A stretch of 64,000 nucleotides of DNA from CALLCD01 sp039196965. GTDB taxonomy: Bacteria > Pseudomonadota > Alphaproteobacteria > Caulobacterales > Hyphomonadaceae. Location: contig JBCCUK010000004.1 in assembly GCA_039196965.1 (NCBI GenBank), forward strand, positions 1-64,000. The letters are read 5' to 3'. Below are positions 8,378 through 17,360 of the stretch, one piece after another. Position 1 is the stretch's first letter; each line of letters starts with the position of its first letter. The position numbers were made by a program, and so were the translations under genes. Under the pieces are notes generated by a model. The model was not told where the DNA came from and made no database searches. It saw only the letters and a program-made list of their open reading frames with translations.

Positions 8378-9426
8378 TTGGCAGGCGCAAGCTGCAATTT
8401 CGAATAGGCTGTGGCGGTCCTATGAACAATTTCATTACAAGCGTCGCGGGCTGCCGGGGACACACCCATAAACGCAGTAAAACCGTGGGCAAGGCTGTCG
8501 AAGCAGACATACTCTGTCCGCACGCCCGCTGCTTCCAGCTTTCGGGCATAGGCTTCACCGTCGTCAACCAGGGGATCGAAGCCCGCCGTTGCAATAATCG
8601 TCGGCGGCAGCTTTTCGAAGTCTGTGGTCGCAAGCGCGGGAGAAATACGCAAATCACTCTGGTCCTGATCCTCGGGCAGATAATGGGCCATAAACCAGTC
8701 CATCAATTCCGTGGTCAGAGGATAGCATTCGCCATAGAGTGTATGGGACTGGCGCTTGTTTAGAATATCCGTTGCCGGATAAATCATGAGCTGCAGCACT
8801 GGAACAGGTTTTTGCTGGCGCAACATTTCCTGCGCGATGATTGCAGTGAAATTTCCACCCATGCTGTCTCCGCCAATCGCAGCCTGAGCGGGTGGCGCGC
8901 CAAAAGTCTCCGCGTTTTTCAACGTCCACTCATAGGCAAAGAGACAGTCATCGAGACCTGCTGGGAACTTGTCTTCGGGTGCAAGGCGATAGTCGACGGA
9001 CAACACTGGCGCTTCTATCGCCTTGGCCAGCAGTGAACAGAACGCATGACAGGTCTCCAGATCACCAATAACGCCTCCGCCCATATGCATGTAAACGAAG
9101 ACCGGATGATCAGGGTTTTGATGAACCGGCCTGTAGATCCGCACTGCAATGTCCCGCCCCGGAGCGCTCAAGCTCCGGTCTTCGGCCGATACACCTTCTT
9201 CCATCGGAGCCGCCAGCATAGCGAGGGCATCGGCAGACGCCGCACGAAACTGCTGCGCACTCAGTGTTGAAACGCCGGGCTGCCGCTTGGCACCATGGGC
9301 GATGAACTGGAAATAGGGATCGAGGGTACGGCCCCCAATCTGGACCGACTCTCCTCCGGACATTTTCACCAACCATGACGGCGGCAGCTTCAACAGCGTT
9401 TTGATCAGCAAGGCTTGTAAGCTCAT
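8374..9426 (-). CDS. alpha/beta hydrolase, hormone-sensitive-lipase (family IV) type
   Basis: A 350-residue esterase. Seen: the oxyanion motif HMGGG (a variant of HGGG), the nucleophile elbow GGDSMGGN with Ser in GDSMG, the acid in TAGFDPLVDDG and the histidine in DSLAHGF. Together these are diagnostic of family IV esterases acting on short acyl esters. No clear signal peptide is present, although an N-terminal amphipathic stretch (LLIKTLLKLPPSWLV) may touch membrane. The start MSLQALL is preceded by GGGAG at a normal distance; the upstream ATG at 9456 lacks support. It follows a TetR gene by 51 bases and overlaps the quinone reductase by 4. Confidence 0.9.
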   Translation of the reverse strand: MSLQALLIKTLLKLPPSWLVKMSGGESVQIGGRTLDPYFQFIAHGAKRQPGVSTLSAQQFRAASADALAMLAAPMEEGVSAEDRSLSAPGRDIAVRIYRPVHQNPDHPVFVYMHMGGGVIGDLETCHAFCSLLAKAIEAPVLSVDYRLAPEDKFPAGLDDCLFAYEWTLKNAETFGAPPAQAAIGGDSMGGNFTAIIAQEMLRQQKPVPVLQLMIYPATDILNKRQSHTLYGECYPLTTELMDWFMAHYLPEDQDQSDLRISPALATTDFEKLPPTIIATAGFDPLVDDGEAYARKLEAAGVRTEYVCFDSLAHGFTAFMGVSPAARDACNEIVHRTATAYSKLQLAPAK

Positions 9427-9477
9427 CGTTTTTCTCCCTCGGCGGCTATGCCGCACGTCCTTCCCCCGAATGTGATC

Positions 9478-10104
9478 TTAACCCTGAGCGGAAAAGCCTG
9501 TCATGGCGGCTAACATTAACGATGACGCAAAGTGGGTCGCGCCTTCAACATCGGCGGGCCGCCTTCGCAACATATGATCCCCCACTTCGCGGGCGATCCC
9601 GATTGCCGCAGCCGTCAGATACTCGGTATCCACACCAGGCGCAAAATCACTCGGCATCATGGTTTCAATATCGTTCCGGATCTCGTCGAAAACAGCCTTC
9701 ATTTCCGGTGTATCGACGCGGACCCCGATCATCGCCGAATGGGGTGCACCGCGATGGATCGCCTCAACATTTTCATCCGCGAGAAACTGAAAAAAGGCGC
9801 GATAGGCTCCGTGGATGAAGTTCACAAAATCATCTGAATCTTCGCGTACTTTGTGCAGGATGGGGCGAAACCTTCTCGTCGATTCGTCCGAGATGGCTTC
9901 AAAAACTTCTTCTTTGGACTTGAAGTAATTGTAGAAAGTGCCGGCCGCCAGATTGGTTTCGCGAATAATATCGCGCACAGTCGTCGCCTCATATCCTATC
10001 CTGGCAAAGACAATACGGCCAGCATCGAGAATCGACTGACGATTCGCTGCCTTGGCACGGGCGCGCTTGCCATCATTCATCTGAAGCGTATCCGATGCCG
10101 TCAT
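9478..10104 (-). CDS. TetR/AcrR family transcriptional regulator
   Basis: A 208-residue one-component regulator. The N-terminal helix-turn-helix is at about 15-65: RQSILDAGRIVFARIGYEATTV, split by the turn before RDIIRETNLAAGTFYNYFKSKEE, the classic TetR recognition helix. The rest is a helical ligand/dimer domain without a recognised effector. It is the first gene of a minus-strand unit with a family IV esterase and an MDR reductase, which it probably controls (inference from position). A TGACG/CGTCA dyad 36 bases upstream could be its operator. Confidence 0.92.
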   Translation of the reverse strand: MTASDTLQMNDGKRARAKAANRQSILDAGRIVFARIGYEATTVRDIIRETNLAAGTFYNYFKSKEEVFEAISDESTRRFRPILHKVREDSDDFVNFIHGAYRAFFQFLADENVEAIHRGAPHSAMIGVRVDTPEMKAVFDEIRNDIETMMPSDFAPGVDTEYLTAAAIGIAREVGDHMLRRRPADVEGATHFASSLMLAAMTGFSAQG

Positions 10105-10139
10105 TTCGCGTCTCCAAGGGGCGATGCAAACGACAAAAA

Positions 10140-10152
10140 TGACGGGGCGTCA
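10140..10152. promoter_or_regulatory. short dyad at the TetR promoter
   Basis: TGACG-GGG-CGTCA, 36-48 bases upstream of the TetR start. Read on the minus strand it overlaps a TTGACG that could be a -35 element, as expected for an autorepressor site. It also overlaps the stop codon of the neighbouring membrane-protein gene, so chance cannot be excluded. Confidence 0.3.
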
Positions 10153-10818
10153 ACTTCTTATTGCTGTTTCGCTGCGCCGCAGCAACCTCCGCGCGTCCTG
10201 AAACACACCCCATGCAACCCTCAGAAGAATAAGCGCCAATACACCAACCATAGGCTCTCCGAAGATCATCAGCAATCCACCGCCGAGGATGAGGGCGACA
10301 TGCAACACAATAATGTGGCCGTAGGGGGCCATCATTTCCTTTTGAACATCAGTCCGGCGGTACTGGCCGCTACCGATATAATCAATTGCGAACACCGCCG
10401 CCTGCCACAACGCGATCAAGCCTATGAAAATCCCCATGCCGGAACCGGATGTGAGCGCGGCGTTCAGCACGGCAATCGGCGAAAAGAAATCACCCGGTCC
10501 AGCATCGCCATTGAAGGTGGCAAACGTCGCCAGAAACACACCGTGTACAAAGCAGAACATGCCATAATGTGCGATGAAAAATGGGCCGGTGACCGCCATG
10601 ATCGAGAGCCCCGCCGGACCGTCTTTCCCTGCGGTCGCTGTCATCCGTGCAAGGGTCACAAGACCGAGAACCAGATTCTCCAGCCAGTAGAGGAAAACAA
10701 GCGGCACCGCACGCCACCCAAGGACGACGACCGCAAAAATCGGTATCAGATTGACGATCAGCGTGCCGATTGCCAGCGGATCAGCCAGGGTCCTTCGTAA
10801 CCAGCTGATCATTCCCAT
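10150..10818 (-). CDS. DUF6498-like integral membrane protein
   Basis: A 222-residue protein with about five or six membrane segments: TLIVNLIPIFAVVVLGW, the WLEN-containing helix, FFIAHYGMFCFVHGVFLATF, FIGLIALWQAAVFAIDYIG, and HIIVLHVALILGGGLLMIFG followed by a final helix. The YWLEN motif, the AHYGMFCFVHG motif and the PYGHIIVLH motif match the DUF6498 family as I remember it; function unknown. Conserved buried His and Glu residues hint at metal or heme binding (inference). The start is ATG 10818 or ATG 10812; the latter is better spaced from AGGGG. It lies 13 bases downstream of a lipoprotein gene on the same strand. Confidence 0.75.
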   Translation of the reverse strand: MGMISWLRRTLADPLAIGTLIVNLIPIFAVVVLGWRAVPLVFLYWLENLVLGLVTLARMTATAGKDGPAGLSIMAVTGPFFIAHYGMFCFVHGVFLATFATFNGDAGPGDFFSPIAVLNAALTSGSGMGIFIGLIALWQAAVFAIDYIGSGQYRRTDVQKEMMAPYGHIIVLHVALILGGGLLMIFGEPMVGVLALILLRVAWGVFQDARRLLRRSETAIRS

Positions 10819-10831
10819 CCCCTGCGCATAC

Positions 10832-11467
10832 CTAGTCCGGTTTCGGTATATCTAGGACCGGGCTCATGTTCAGTACTTCCCGGTAAAGGAAGCTATTTCC
10901 GGCCGTCCAGGCATCGTCCTGATAATACTCAGATGCCGTCAATAGCGAACCATCGGATCTCAGCTGTCCCTTACTGCGCACCTTGATGATGGAGGCGTGA
11001 CCTTTCACATCCTCTTCCGCCATCCATGAGCCATCTTCGGCAATCTCGAAAACGCCTTCAGTACGAAAGCCAGCATTAGTAACATAAACATAGGCGAGCC
11101 CGTCGGTCGCTTTATCGTAATAAACAAGGGTCTCACCGCCATAACTGCGATCTTCGAGGGCGTGGCGAATCGATAGGCCCGCTCCGCCCAGAGCCCAGTC
11201 CCAGGACTGGATATCCGCAGTTGCCTCAGTGCTGCCTTCCAAGGGTTCGCCGCGATAGGTGTGGCCGACGAGTTTCACCAATTTGCCGAAGGTCTGCTTC
11301 TGCCATTTCGTCGGTCGGCCGCGCGTTGCCGCGCTCTCCGCTGTCCCTAAAGGCTGCGCTTCGGGCGGGAGGACTTCGGCCGTGTTCAGGGTGCCCCAGC
11401 TTGAACAAGCAGTGGCCGCAAACAGCGCCATCGCCCCAAGATAGATCTTCATATGCATCTGTCCCAT
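10832..11467 (-). CDS. hypothetical lipoprotein
   Basis: About 211 residues. The N terminus MKIYLGAMALFAATACSS has a lipobox-like AATAC, so lipidation at that cysteine is likely. The mature part has no domain I recognise. It holds a mixed alpha/beta region with SWDWALGGAGLSIRHALEDRS and a repeated Tyr-rich segment (GGETLVYYDKATDGLAYVYV) suggesting a lipocalin-like or beta-sandwich fold; this is a guess from strand pattern. Three in-frame ATGs (11467, 11458, 11452) compete and none has a clear ribosome site. Probably co-transcribed with the DUF6498-like gene. Confidence 0.72.
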   Translation of the reverse strand: MGQMHMKIYLGAMALFAATACSSWGTLNTAEVLPPEAQPLGTAESAATRGRPTKWQKQTFGKLVKLVGHTYRGEPLEGSTEATADIQSWDWALGGAGLSIRHALEDRSYGGETLVYYDKATDGLAYVYVTNAGFRTEGVFEIAEDGSWMAEEDVKGHASIIKVRSKGQLRSDGSLLTASEYYQDDAWTAGNSFLYREVLNMSPVLDIPKPD

Positions 11468-11505
11468 TCAGCAGAGATGGAACCTGCCAGAAGACCCCTA
11501 TGGCA

Positions 11506-12153
11506 TCAACTGACCGATCGTTGATAGGGCGGCAGGGAGAACGGATCTCGGGCCTTGAGATCAATAGAGCCGCGCCCGCGCCTTATGTTACCAGTCAGAA
11601 CCTCATAGTGCAGGTGGGCACCGGTCGCATTTCCGGACGAGCCGACATAGCCGATCAGTGCACCCGCATCGACCGGGGTGCCGACCCGAATGCCCGGCGC
11701 GAAATCGTTCATATGGGCATATCGCGTATAGAGGCCCCAGCCATGGTCGACGACGATCTGATAGCCATATCCGGACCGCCACTGCGCTTCGGAAATCACG
11801 CCCTTCGCGCCGGAGTAAATCGGTGTGCCGGTTGCTGCACTGATATCAATGCCTTCATGCCGGGAGCGGCCACGCGGACCAAACCCGGAGCTGAGACATC
11901 CGCCATTCACCGGCTTCAGAGCCAGTATCACGCGGTTATTGTAGTTCACATAAGGGGTGTAAGAAGACAGCCGCCCCCGTGCGTCAGATGGAGGCGCATT
12001 CGTCGCACGAAAGCCCCTGCAAATCATCATGCTCCGATCCGGCCGGAAGTCACCGGATGAGGCGATCGTTGGGTAAGATGGCGAAGCCGGCGGGGGTGTC
12101 ACGCAAGCGGCAAGGCAGCACGCCGCAATCGCCGAAACAAATACAAGCCTCAT
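11506..12153 (-). CDS. M23/LytM-type peptidase lipoprotein
   Basis: A 215-residue lipoprotein (lipobox CLAAC, cysteine about 17) with a LytM peptidase domain. Visible zinc ligands are H and D in SRHEGIDIS (first motif HxxxD) and H in HLHYE (the HxH motif). A GxGY strand (RSGYGYQIVVDHG) lies between, as in active M23 enzymes. All canonical ligands look present, so it could cut peptidoglycan cross-bridges at the outer-membrane face; a degenerate activator role is less likely. There is no coiled coil of the EnvC type. The start is fixed by AAGGAGG 8 bases before the ATG. Confidence 0.9.
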   Translation of the reverse strand: MRLVFVSAIAACCLAACVTPPPASPSYPTIASSGDFRPDRSMMICRGFRATNAPPSDARGRLSSYTPYVNYNNRVILALKPVNGGCLSSGFGPRGRSRHEGIDISAATGTPIYSGAKGVISEAQWRSGYGYQIVVDHGWGLYTRYAHMNDFAPGIRVGTPVDAGALIGYVGSSGNATGAHLHYEVLTGNIRRGRGSIDLKARDPFSLPPYQRSVS

Positions 12154-12191
12154 TGACGAGGCCTCCTTAATTCTACCGCCCCCGCTATACC

Positions 12192-13523
12192 TCAGACAAG
12201 CGCCTTTGCGCGTTTCGACCCACGGGAAACTTCCTTCATCAAGTCTGAGACATAAAGGTTGAAATCAACTTGCATTGTATGTCTCGCACTTTCGTAAAAA
12301 TGACCAAGGTGGGTTTGTTCATCAGTAGTAATTATGCGTTGCATCTCCTGAACGTCCGGCAACGCATAGCTTCCGGCAAGACAGGCCGCCACGAGTTTCG
12401 ACTGCTGTTCGGCGAAATTCACCAGTGTCGGCAGAGGTTGGGCAAGCCCTAGAAAGAAAAGAGTGTCAAAGCCCGGCTTCACCATTCTTTTGAACAACGG
12501 AAACCGGTTTTCCTGCGGCGTTAGTTCAGGCTCGCTGAAGAATGGAAAGGTCACATTGTAACCCGTCGCCCAGACAATCGCATCGATCGCTTCACGACTG
12601 CCATCTGTGAAAATAACACTATCGCCATCAAGCCGCTCCATTGCGCCTTTTGGCACAATGTCGCCGCAGCCTACACGGGTCAAAAACTCTCCTGATACTG
12701 ACGGATGACCATTCAGAGGCTCGTGATCCGGCTTGGGAAGACCGTAGTCCTCCATATTGCCAATTGCTTTCTTGATCGCGCCGCGCGCAAGAGAACGGCC
12801 GACCCCGGTCGGCAGCCATCCCGGCAGAACTGCTTTGTCCGCAGGCTGACCGTTCAGATATTTCGGCATGACCCATACGCCGCGTCGCATGGAGATAAAC
12901 AATGTCTCGGCCAGCGGTTTTTGAGCAAGCTCGGATGAGATATCCATGGCTGAATTGCCACCACCGACCACCATGACGCGCTTACCTCTGAAATCATAGG
13001 GCTCGAACGGATCGCGATAATGGTGGGAATGTACCTGATAGCCGTCAAATGTACCGGGATATTCGGGCAATCGCGGATCCCAATGATGACCATTGGCCAC
13101 GACCAGCGCATCATACTCCCTTGTCTCTCCTGTCGACATGGCAACCATCCAACGCCCTTCCTCCATAGGCGCTGCGGCATCGACCCTTGTATCGAACGTA
13201 ATCGTCTCACGCAGTCCGAAATGGTCAACATAGTCATTGAAATAATCAAACAGTTGGGAGTGGTGAGGGAAATCCGGCCAGTCCTCCGGAACCGGATAAT
13301 CTTCAAAGGCCAGTCTCCACTTGGAGGTATCAATGTGCAGGCTGGCATAACATGATGAGAGCCCATTCGGATTTTTATAATACCAGTTGCCGCCGATATT
13401 GTCGGACGCTTCGAAACAGTCATAGGTGATCCCGAAATCCTTCAGGCGCTTCGCCATGGTAAAGCCGGAACAACCCGCCCCTATAATGCAGACGCGCTTA
13501 TCGTCGCTCTGATCAAATGCCAT
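12192..13523 (-). CDS. flavin-containing monooxygenase (FMO-like)
   Basis: A 443-residue flavoprotein monooxygenase. FAD-binding IIGAGCSGFTMAKRL (about 14-28), FMO family segment FEASDNIGGNWYYKNPNG, the FMO signature FDGYQVHSHHYRDP (FxGxxxHxxxYRDP form), and the NADP loop VVGGGNSAMDI. A late ATGYN motif also fits (IVWATGYNVTFPFF). It probably N- or S-oxygenates a small amine, or acts as a Baeyer-Villiger-like enzyme. Length and motifs are full. It is divergent from a pair of thioesterase genes and 38 bases from the M23 gene's start; no operon partner explains the substrate. Confidence 0.91.
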   Translation of the reverse strand: MAFDQSDDKRVCIIGAGCSGFTMAKRLKDFGITYDCFEASDNIGGNWYYKNPNGLSSCYASLHIDTSKWRLAFEDYPVPEDWPDFPHHSQLFDYFNDYVDHFGLRETITFDTRVDAAAPMEEGRWMVAMSTGETREYDALVVANGHHWDPRLPEYPGTFDGYQVHSHHYRDPFEPYDFRGKRVMVVGGGNSAMDISSELAQKPLAETLFISMRRGVWVMPKYLNGQPADKAVLPGWLPTGVGRSLARGAIKKAIGNMEDYGLPKPDHEPLNGHPSVSGEFLTRVGCGDIVPKGAMERLDGDSVIFTDGSREAIDAIVWATGYNVTFPFFSEPELTPQENRFPLFKRMVKPGFDTLFFLGLAQPLPTLVNFAEQQSKLVAACLAGSYALPDVQEMQRIITTDEQTHLGHFYESARHTMQVDFNLYVSDLMKEVSRGSKRAKALV

Positions 13524-13647
13524 CGGTGTTGCCTCGCATCATAATCGAGTGTTGAGATTAACCTGCCCAATCGGGACGTCAATTTCCGCAACGGGAGCGA
13601 TTGACGCCTTCAGCACTAGGTTTCACAAGACGAGGCGTTCAAATGGG

Positions 13648-14157
13648 ATGTATCAGGATATGACGGACGCCGAGAAACCGGATCATCTTGAAATCATGAA
13701 GACGTTCGCGCACCAGATGATCAATGTGGTGCCCTGGGCGAAGGAATTAGGCTTTGAACTCACCGATGTGCAGAGGGGCCGTGTATTCGGATCTGTTCCA
13801 TGGAGTGAACACCTCCTCGGCGATCCTGATAACGGGGTGATCCATGGCGGAGTGATCACATCGCTGCTCGACAATCTCTGCGGTGCGGCCGTGGTCTCAG
13901 GGCTGAAGGAATTCCGGTCTACGGCCACGCTCGACCTTCGCATCGACTATATGCGGCCATCGGATCGTGATCAGGACATTATGGGTGAAGCTGAGTGCTA
14001 CCACATTACCCGCTCTGTCGCGTTCGCCAGAGCCTGGGCCTATCAGGAGAGCCGCGACCGCATGATCGCAACAGCTACCGGCGCATTCGCACTCAACGAC
14101 CCAAAACGATGGTCGAGCGGCTTAGGAAAGGTTGGCGAAGAGGCGAACGGCAAATGA
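13648..14157 (+). CDS. PaaI-type hotdog thioesterase (first of a coupled pair)
   Basis: About 169 residues with a hotdog fold. The acyl-CoA thioesterase signature is visible: DNGVIHGGVITSLLDNLCG (HGG on the central helix) with the strand TLDLRIDYMRPS. It is expected to hydrolyse acyl-CoA or aryl-CoA. The start is uncertain: MYQDM (13648) has a distant GAGG, and the ATG at 13660 is the alternative. The stop codon overlaps the start of the next hotdog gene (ATGA). The two are paralogous but divergent and may form a hetero-oligomer (inference). Confidence 0.87.
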   Translation: MYQDMTDAEKPDHLEIMKTFAHQMINVVPWAKELGFELTDVQRGRVFGSVPWSEHLLGDPDNGVIHGGVITSLLDNLCGAAVVSGLKEFRSTATLDLRIDYMRPSDRDQDIMGEAECYHITRSVAFARAWAYQESRDRMIATATGAFALNDPKRWSSGLGKVGEEANGK

Positions 14158-14558
14158 GTCAGGCCGAAAACCTTCAGGCATTTCTCGCCCGCGCACCCTT
14201 TGCAAAGACGCTCGGCGTCCGGTGTGAAATCCACGGCGATGAAATGACAGCGGTGCTTCCTTTCCAGGAAAAGCTTATTGGCAATGCCGCAATCCGCGCA
14301 CTGCATGGCGGCACACTAGGTGCCTTCCTCGAACTCACCGCCATGGCTCAGGTGTTTCTGATGACGGAACTCGAATATCCGCCGAAACCGATTGATCTAA
14401 CAATAGATTATTTAAGATCAGGCCGCGCAGAAGATGCTTATGCCCGAGCCTATATAAAAAAGCTTGGACGCCGGATGGCCAATGTCCACTGTGAGGCGTG
14501 GCAGAGCGCTCGCGAAAAACCTATCGCGACACTGCGCGCGCATTTCCTGCTTGAGTAG
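14154..14558 (+). CDS. PaaI-type hotdog thioesterase (second of a coupled pair)
   Basis: A 134-residue single hotdog domain: FAKTLGVRCEIHG, ALHGGTLGAFLELTAMAQV (the HGG helix with a glutamate in the catalytic position) and the strand IDLTIDYLRSGR. The protein is shorter than its upstream partner and lacks its N-terminal extension. Translation is coupled through ATGA overlap. It probably acts on CoA thioesters in the cytosol. A tandem hotdog arrangement could give a double-hotdog assembly; neither substrate can be named from sequence alone. Confidence 0.88.
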   Translation: MSQAENLQAFLARAPFAKTLGVRCEIHGDEMTAVLPFQEKLIGNAAIRALHGGTLGAFLELTAMAQVFLMTELEYPPKPIDLTIDYLRSGRAEDAYARAYIKKLGRRMANVHCEAWQSAREKPIATLRAHFLLE

Positions 14559-14635
14559 GAAAATGAAAGTGCAAGTTAGAAAAGTTGTGAAACGATTTTG
14601 ATAGTCTTCGTTACGCGAAGCGCTATTCTTATCGT

Positions 14636-15379
14636 GTGACAAAAATTTCCATCATCATACCAGCGCTCAATGAGGAAGAAGCCCTACCGGCTACATTGCA
14701 GTCCGTAGCTGACCTCCCCTTGGACCAGTTAGACCTGGTGGTCGTCGATGGCGGTTCCAATGATGCAACGATAAAAACCGCCAAGACTCTAGGTGCCAGA
14801 GTTATCAAGAGCCAGGTGACGGGACGCGCCGCCCAGATGAATGCTGGAGCGGCCGCCACTAAGGGAGATATTCTCTGCTTCCTCCATGCAGATACAACCC
14901 TCCCAAAGGATTTTATCTCCCTCGCCTGCTCGACGCTAGATGACCGAAAGACTGCGCTTGCCGGATTTGTCTCAATCATGCGCGGCGAAAAGCTTCGCTG
15001 GTTCACCACTGCCCATAATTTTATCAAGACATGGTATGCGCCGCTTCTGTTTCGCCCGGTCAGCTTTCTGAAAGGCACAAGACTGCTGTTCGGAGATCAG
15101 GTGATGATTTGCCGCCGGGAAGACTTTGAGGCGGTCGGTGGCTTCGATGAAACACAGGTCATTATGGAGGAAGCGGATCTGTGCTTGCGCATGGTGCGGG
15201 CGGGACGCGGCAGGGTCCGGCAGGTCAACCGCAAAGTATGGTCCTCAGACCGACGCTTGGCGAAATGGGGGCCCCTCAAAGCCAATCTGACATTTCTACA
15301 TGTCGGCATTCTCTGGGGGATTGGCCGCCCGGCCGAGCAGCTGGTTCGGCATTATGAGGATGTGCGACAGGAGCGATGA
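14636..15379 (+). CDS. family 2 glycosyltransferase (TIGR04283-like)
   Basis: A 247-residue GT-A fold enzyme: SIIIPALNEEEALPATLQS (nucleotide-binding start), LVVVDGGSNDATI, and the metal-binding loop CFLHADTTLP (xHADT in place of DxD). Later comes the acceptor-side GGFDETQVIMEEADLCLRM with a catalytic-type acid. This set fits the TIGR04283 group of small GT2 enzymes. It starts with GTG at 14636, with no strong ribosome site. There is no membrane anchor, although the segment LRWFTTAHNFIKTWYAPLLF may touch the membrane. Substrate unknown. Confidence 0.87.
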   Translation: MTKISIIIPALNEEEALPATLQSVADLPLDQLDLVVVDGGSNDATIKTAKTLGARVIKSQVTGRAAQMNAGAAATKGDILCFLHADTTLPKDFISLACSTLDDRKTALAGFVSIMRGEKLRWFTTAHNFIKTWYAPLLFRPVSFLKGTRLLFGDQVMICRREDFEAVGGFDETQVIMEEADLCLRMVRAGRGRVRQVNRKVWSSDRRLAKWGPLKANLTFLHVGILWGIGRPAEQLVRHYEDVRQER

Positions 15380-15389
15380 TACCCTTGCG

Positions 15390-16292
15390 CTAAGCAGGCG
15401 ACAGGCAGGACGTCATCGCCTCGACGAGAAACAGGTGCCGTTTGGCCACGGCGAGCGGATCGACCGAATATCCCCCACCCAACACGCCGCAGACCGGAAT
15501 TTCCCTTCCAATACAGGTCTGAACGACGATTTTATCGCGCTGAACCAGACCGCCATCACTGAGCTGTAAATGGCCCAGCTTGTCATCCTTATGGGGATCG
15601 ACACCTGCATTATAGAAGACAAAGTCCGGTTGCGCGCGCTCAAGGGCGATTCCCAGAGCTTTGCGCAGCGTCGTCAGATATACGGCGTCCCCCACCCCGC
15701 GCGGCAAGCCGATATCCATATCCGAGGGTGGTTTTTCGAGGGGCCAGTTGTCCTCGCAGTGAACAGACAGGGTGAAAACCTCGTCACGCGTAGCAAACAT
15801 ACGTGCTGTGCCATCTCCATGGTGAACATCGAGATCGACGACAAGCACCTTTGCCACTTCGCCCCGCGCCAGCAGCATATGGGCAGCGACCCCGACGTCA
15901 TTGAACACACAGAACCCTGAACCGCCTTCCGGATGGGCATGGTGACTGCCGCCTGCAAGGTTGACGGCCGCGCCAGCGGTGATGGCGAACCGCGCGGCAT
16001 GGAGCGTACCACCCACCGACGCGCAACTCCGCTCGACAATGGCGGGGGTGATCTCAAAACCGATCTTGCGGGAGAGCTTTGAGTCCACCGTGCAGGTCAG
16101 GACCGCCTCGACATAGGCGGGATCATGGACTGTTTCGAGCTGTTCCTGGGTCACCGGACGCGGCTCTATAAGGGCATGGCCATCCTGCCGGAGCATGCGG
16201 GCCACATGGGAGTATTTCCGCATGGGGAAACGATGGCCGTCGGCAACTGTTGCGGCGTCATAGGCCGGATGATGGATGAGAGGCAGCGCCAT
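15390..16292 (-). CDS. histone-deacetylase-family amidohydrolase
   Basis: A 300-residue arginase/deacetylase-fold zinc enzyme, removing acetyl groups from lysine-like amines or polyamines. Visible: GGSHHAHPEGGSGFCVFNDV (the His-His pair and the Phe-Asn-Asp segment), zinc ligands in DLDVHHGDGTA, the third ligand in YNAGVDPH, and the C-terminal GGGYSVDP. The tyrosine in GGGY is the transition-state residue. I started at MALPLIHH because homologues begin there; longer in-frame sequence upstream overlaps the divergent gene and shows no similarity. A link with the decarboxylase at 2643 (polyamines) is speculative. Confidence 0.92.
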   Translation of the reverse strand: MALPLIHHPAYDAATVADGHRFPMRKYSHVARMLRQDGHALIEPRPVTQEQLETVHDPAYVEAVLTCTVDSKLSRKIGFEITPAIVERSCASVGGTLHAARFAITAGAAVNLAGGSHHAHPEGGSGFCVFNDVGVAAHMLLARGEVAKVLVVDLDVHHGDGTARMFATRDEVFTLSVHCEDNWPLEKPPSDMDIGLPRGVGDAVYLTTLRKALGIALERAQPDFVFYNAGVDPHKDDKLGHLQLSDGGLVQRDKIVVQTCIGREIPVCGVLGGGYSVDPLAVAKRHLFLVEAMTSCLSPA

Positions 16293-16406
16293 TTGAGGCA
16301 ACGTGGCGAGCTGGCCGCAAGTGTCAAGTTTGGTTACAGCCGGGCAATTGCCGCGCCTGGTTAATTCCTCCATAGACAATGCGCTGGGCGGGCGCCGGAG
16401 GGACGT

Positions 16407-17342
16407 ATGGTGAATTCGGCGATCCGCAAACTGGTTATGCATGCAGCGAGCGATGAAGCCGCCCGGCGTGGACACCGGTGGTGCATTGTCGGCATGGTCA
16501 TCGCAGTGACGCTCGGTGCGATTGGCGGGGCGTACGTCGCGAGCAGGCCCTTTCTTGGTGGTCTCACAACCCTTTCGCTTTTTCTGTCGATGATTGCCCT
16601 GGGCATGGTTGTCGCAGAAGGGTTCTTTACAATGGAAGGCCTTTACGGCCAGCGCCGCAGGGATCTCAGAGCCCAGAATATCTGGCACACACTGCGCGAT
16701 GGCGGCCTGCCGGAAGAGCCTTATGTATTGTATTTACGTCCTTTTTCATCGACGGACGCGATGAGCGAAGTGAAAATCTCGACCATTCAGGTGCAGACCG
16801 GAACAAAACATCTGATTTTCGGCACGGATAATCTGGAGTTTGAAACACAGATCGAACGGGCCGTTCGACCTATTGGCACCATGGTCGGATTGGGACGCCC
16901 CCTGGAACATGAAGGCGCGGGCCGGATCACCCTCAGTGACGACATCTGGAAAGAGGCGATCAGCGCCCTGATGGCTAATGCGGAACTGATCATCATGCTG
17001 CCATCGCCGGATGGCGGGACACGCTGGGAGGTTGAGACCCTGCTTGGATCGGAACTGATGCGGAAAACGGTGATCATCGACCCGCCGAACAATGCATCAC
17101 GGCGGAAGGATTATGATCCGGTCGGCGAGTGGACGGAAGCGCGGCGCGTCTTCTCCGACAAGGGCTTTGCCCTACCGGAGGACGAACCCGGCGGACAGCT
17201 GATCTGGTTCGGAGCAAATCGGGAGCCCTCGGATTTTCATCGGCTTTCCCTTGATGAAGTCGGCGAAATGCGCCGCTTCTTCAAACGCATTGCGAAGCGG
17301 GAAACCACCCAGATAGAAAACCAGAACCAGTTTCACCAGTAG
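16407..17342 (+). CDS. membrane-anchored protein with a TIR-like alpha/beta domain
   Basis: A 311-residue protein not matched to a named family. Two N-terminal membrane segments lie at about 26-46 and 50-75, then a basic linker (GQRRRDLRAQN) and a cytosolic domain (about 100-290). Seen: a first strand YVLYLRPFSSTD (106-117), GTMVGLGRPLEH, an AELIIMLPS strand and GTRWEVETLL, where W207, E208 and E210 sit where TIR NADases carry the catalytic Glu after SxW. The layout (strand with an LRPF motif, ligand loop, W-E helix) recalls TIR/SLOG-type nucleotide-sensing domains, which is inference. It is followed 18 bases later by a small single-pass protein gene; the two probably act together. Confidence 0.72.
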   Translation: MVNSAIRKLVMHAASDEAARRGHRWCIVGMVIAVTLGAIGGAYVASRPFLGGLTTLSLFLSMIALGMVVAEGFFTMEGLYGQRRRDLRAQNIWHTLRDGGLPEEPYVLYLRPFSSTDAMSEVKISTIQVQTGTKHLIFGTDNLEFETQIERAVRPIGTMVGLGRPLEHEGAGRITLSDDIWKEAISALMANAELIIMLPSPDGGTRWEVETLLGSELMRKTVIIDPPNNASRRKDYDPVGEWTEARRVFSDKGFALPEDEPGGQLIWFGANREPSDFHRLSLDEVGEMRRFFKRIAKRETTQIENQNQFHQ

Positions 17343-17360
17343 AGTAAGGGGACATTACCT

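Noticed and set aside
9853..10800. Open plus-strand frame of 315 codons
   Set aside because: It lies antisense to the TetR and DUF6498-like genes, both with clear family features; its translation is His/Arg/Asn-rich and matches nothing.
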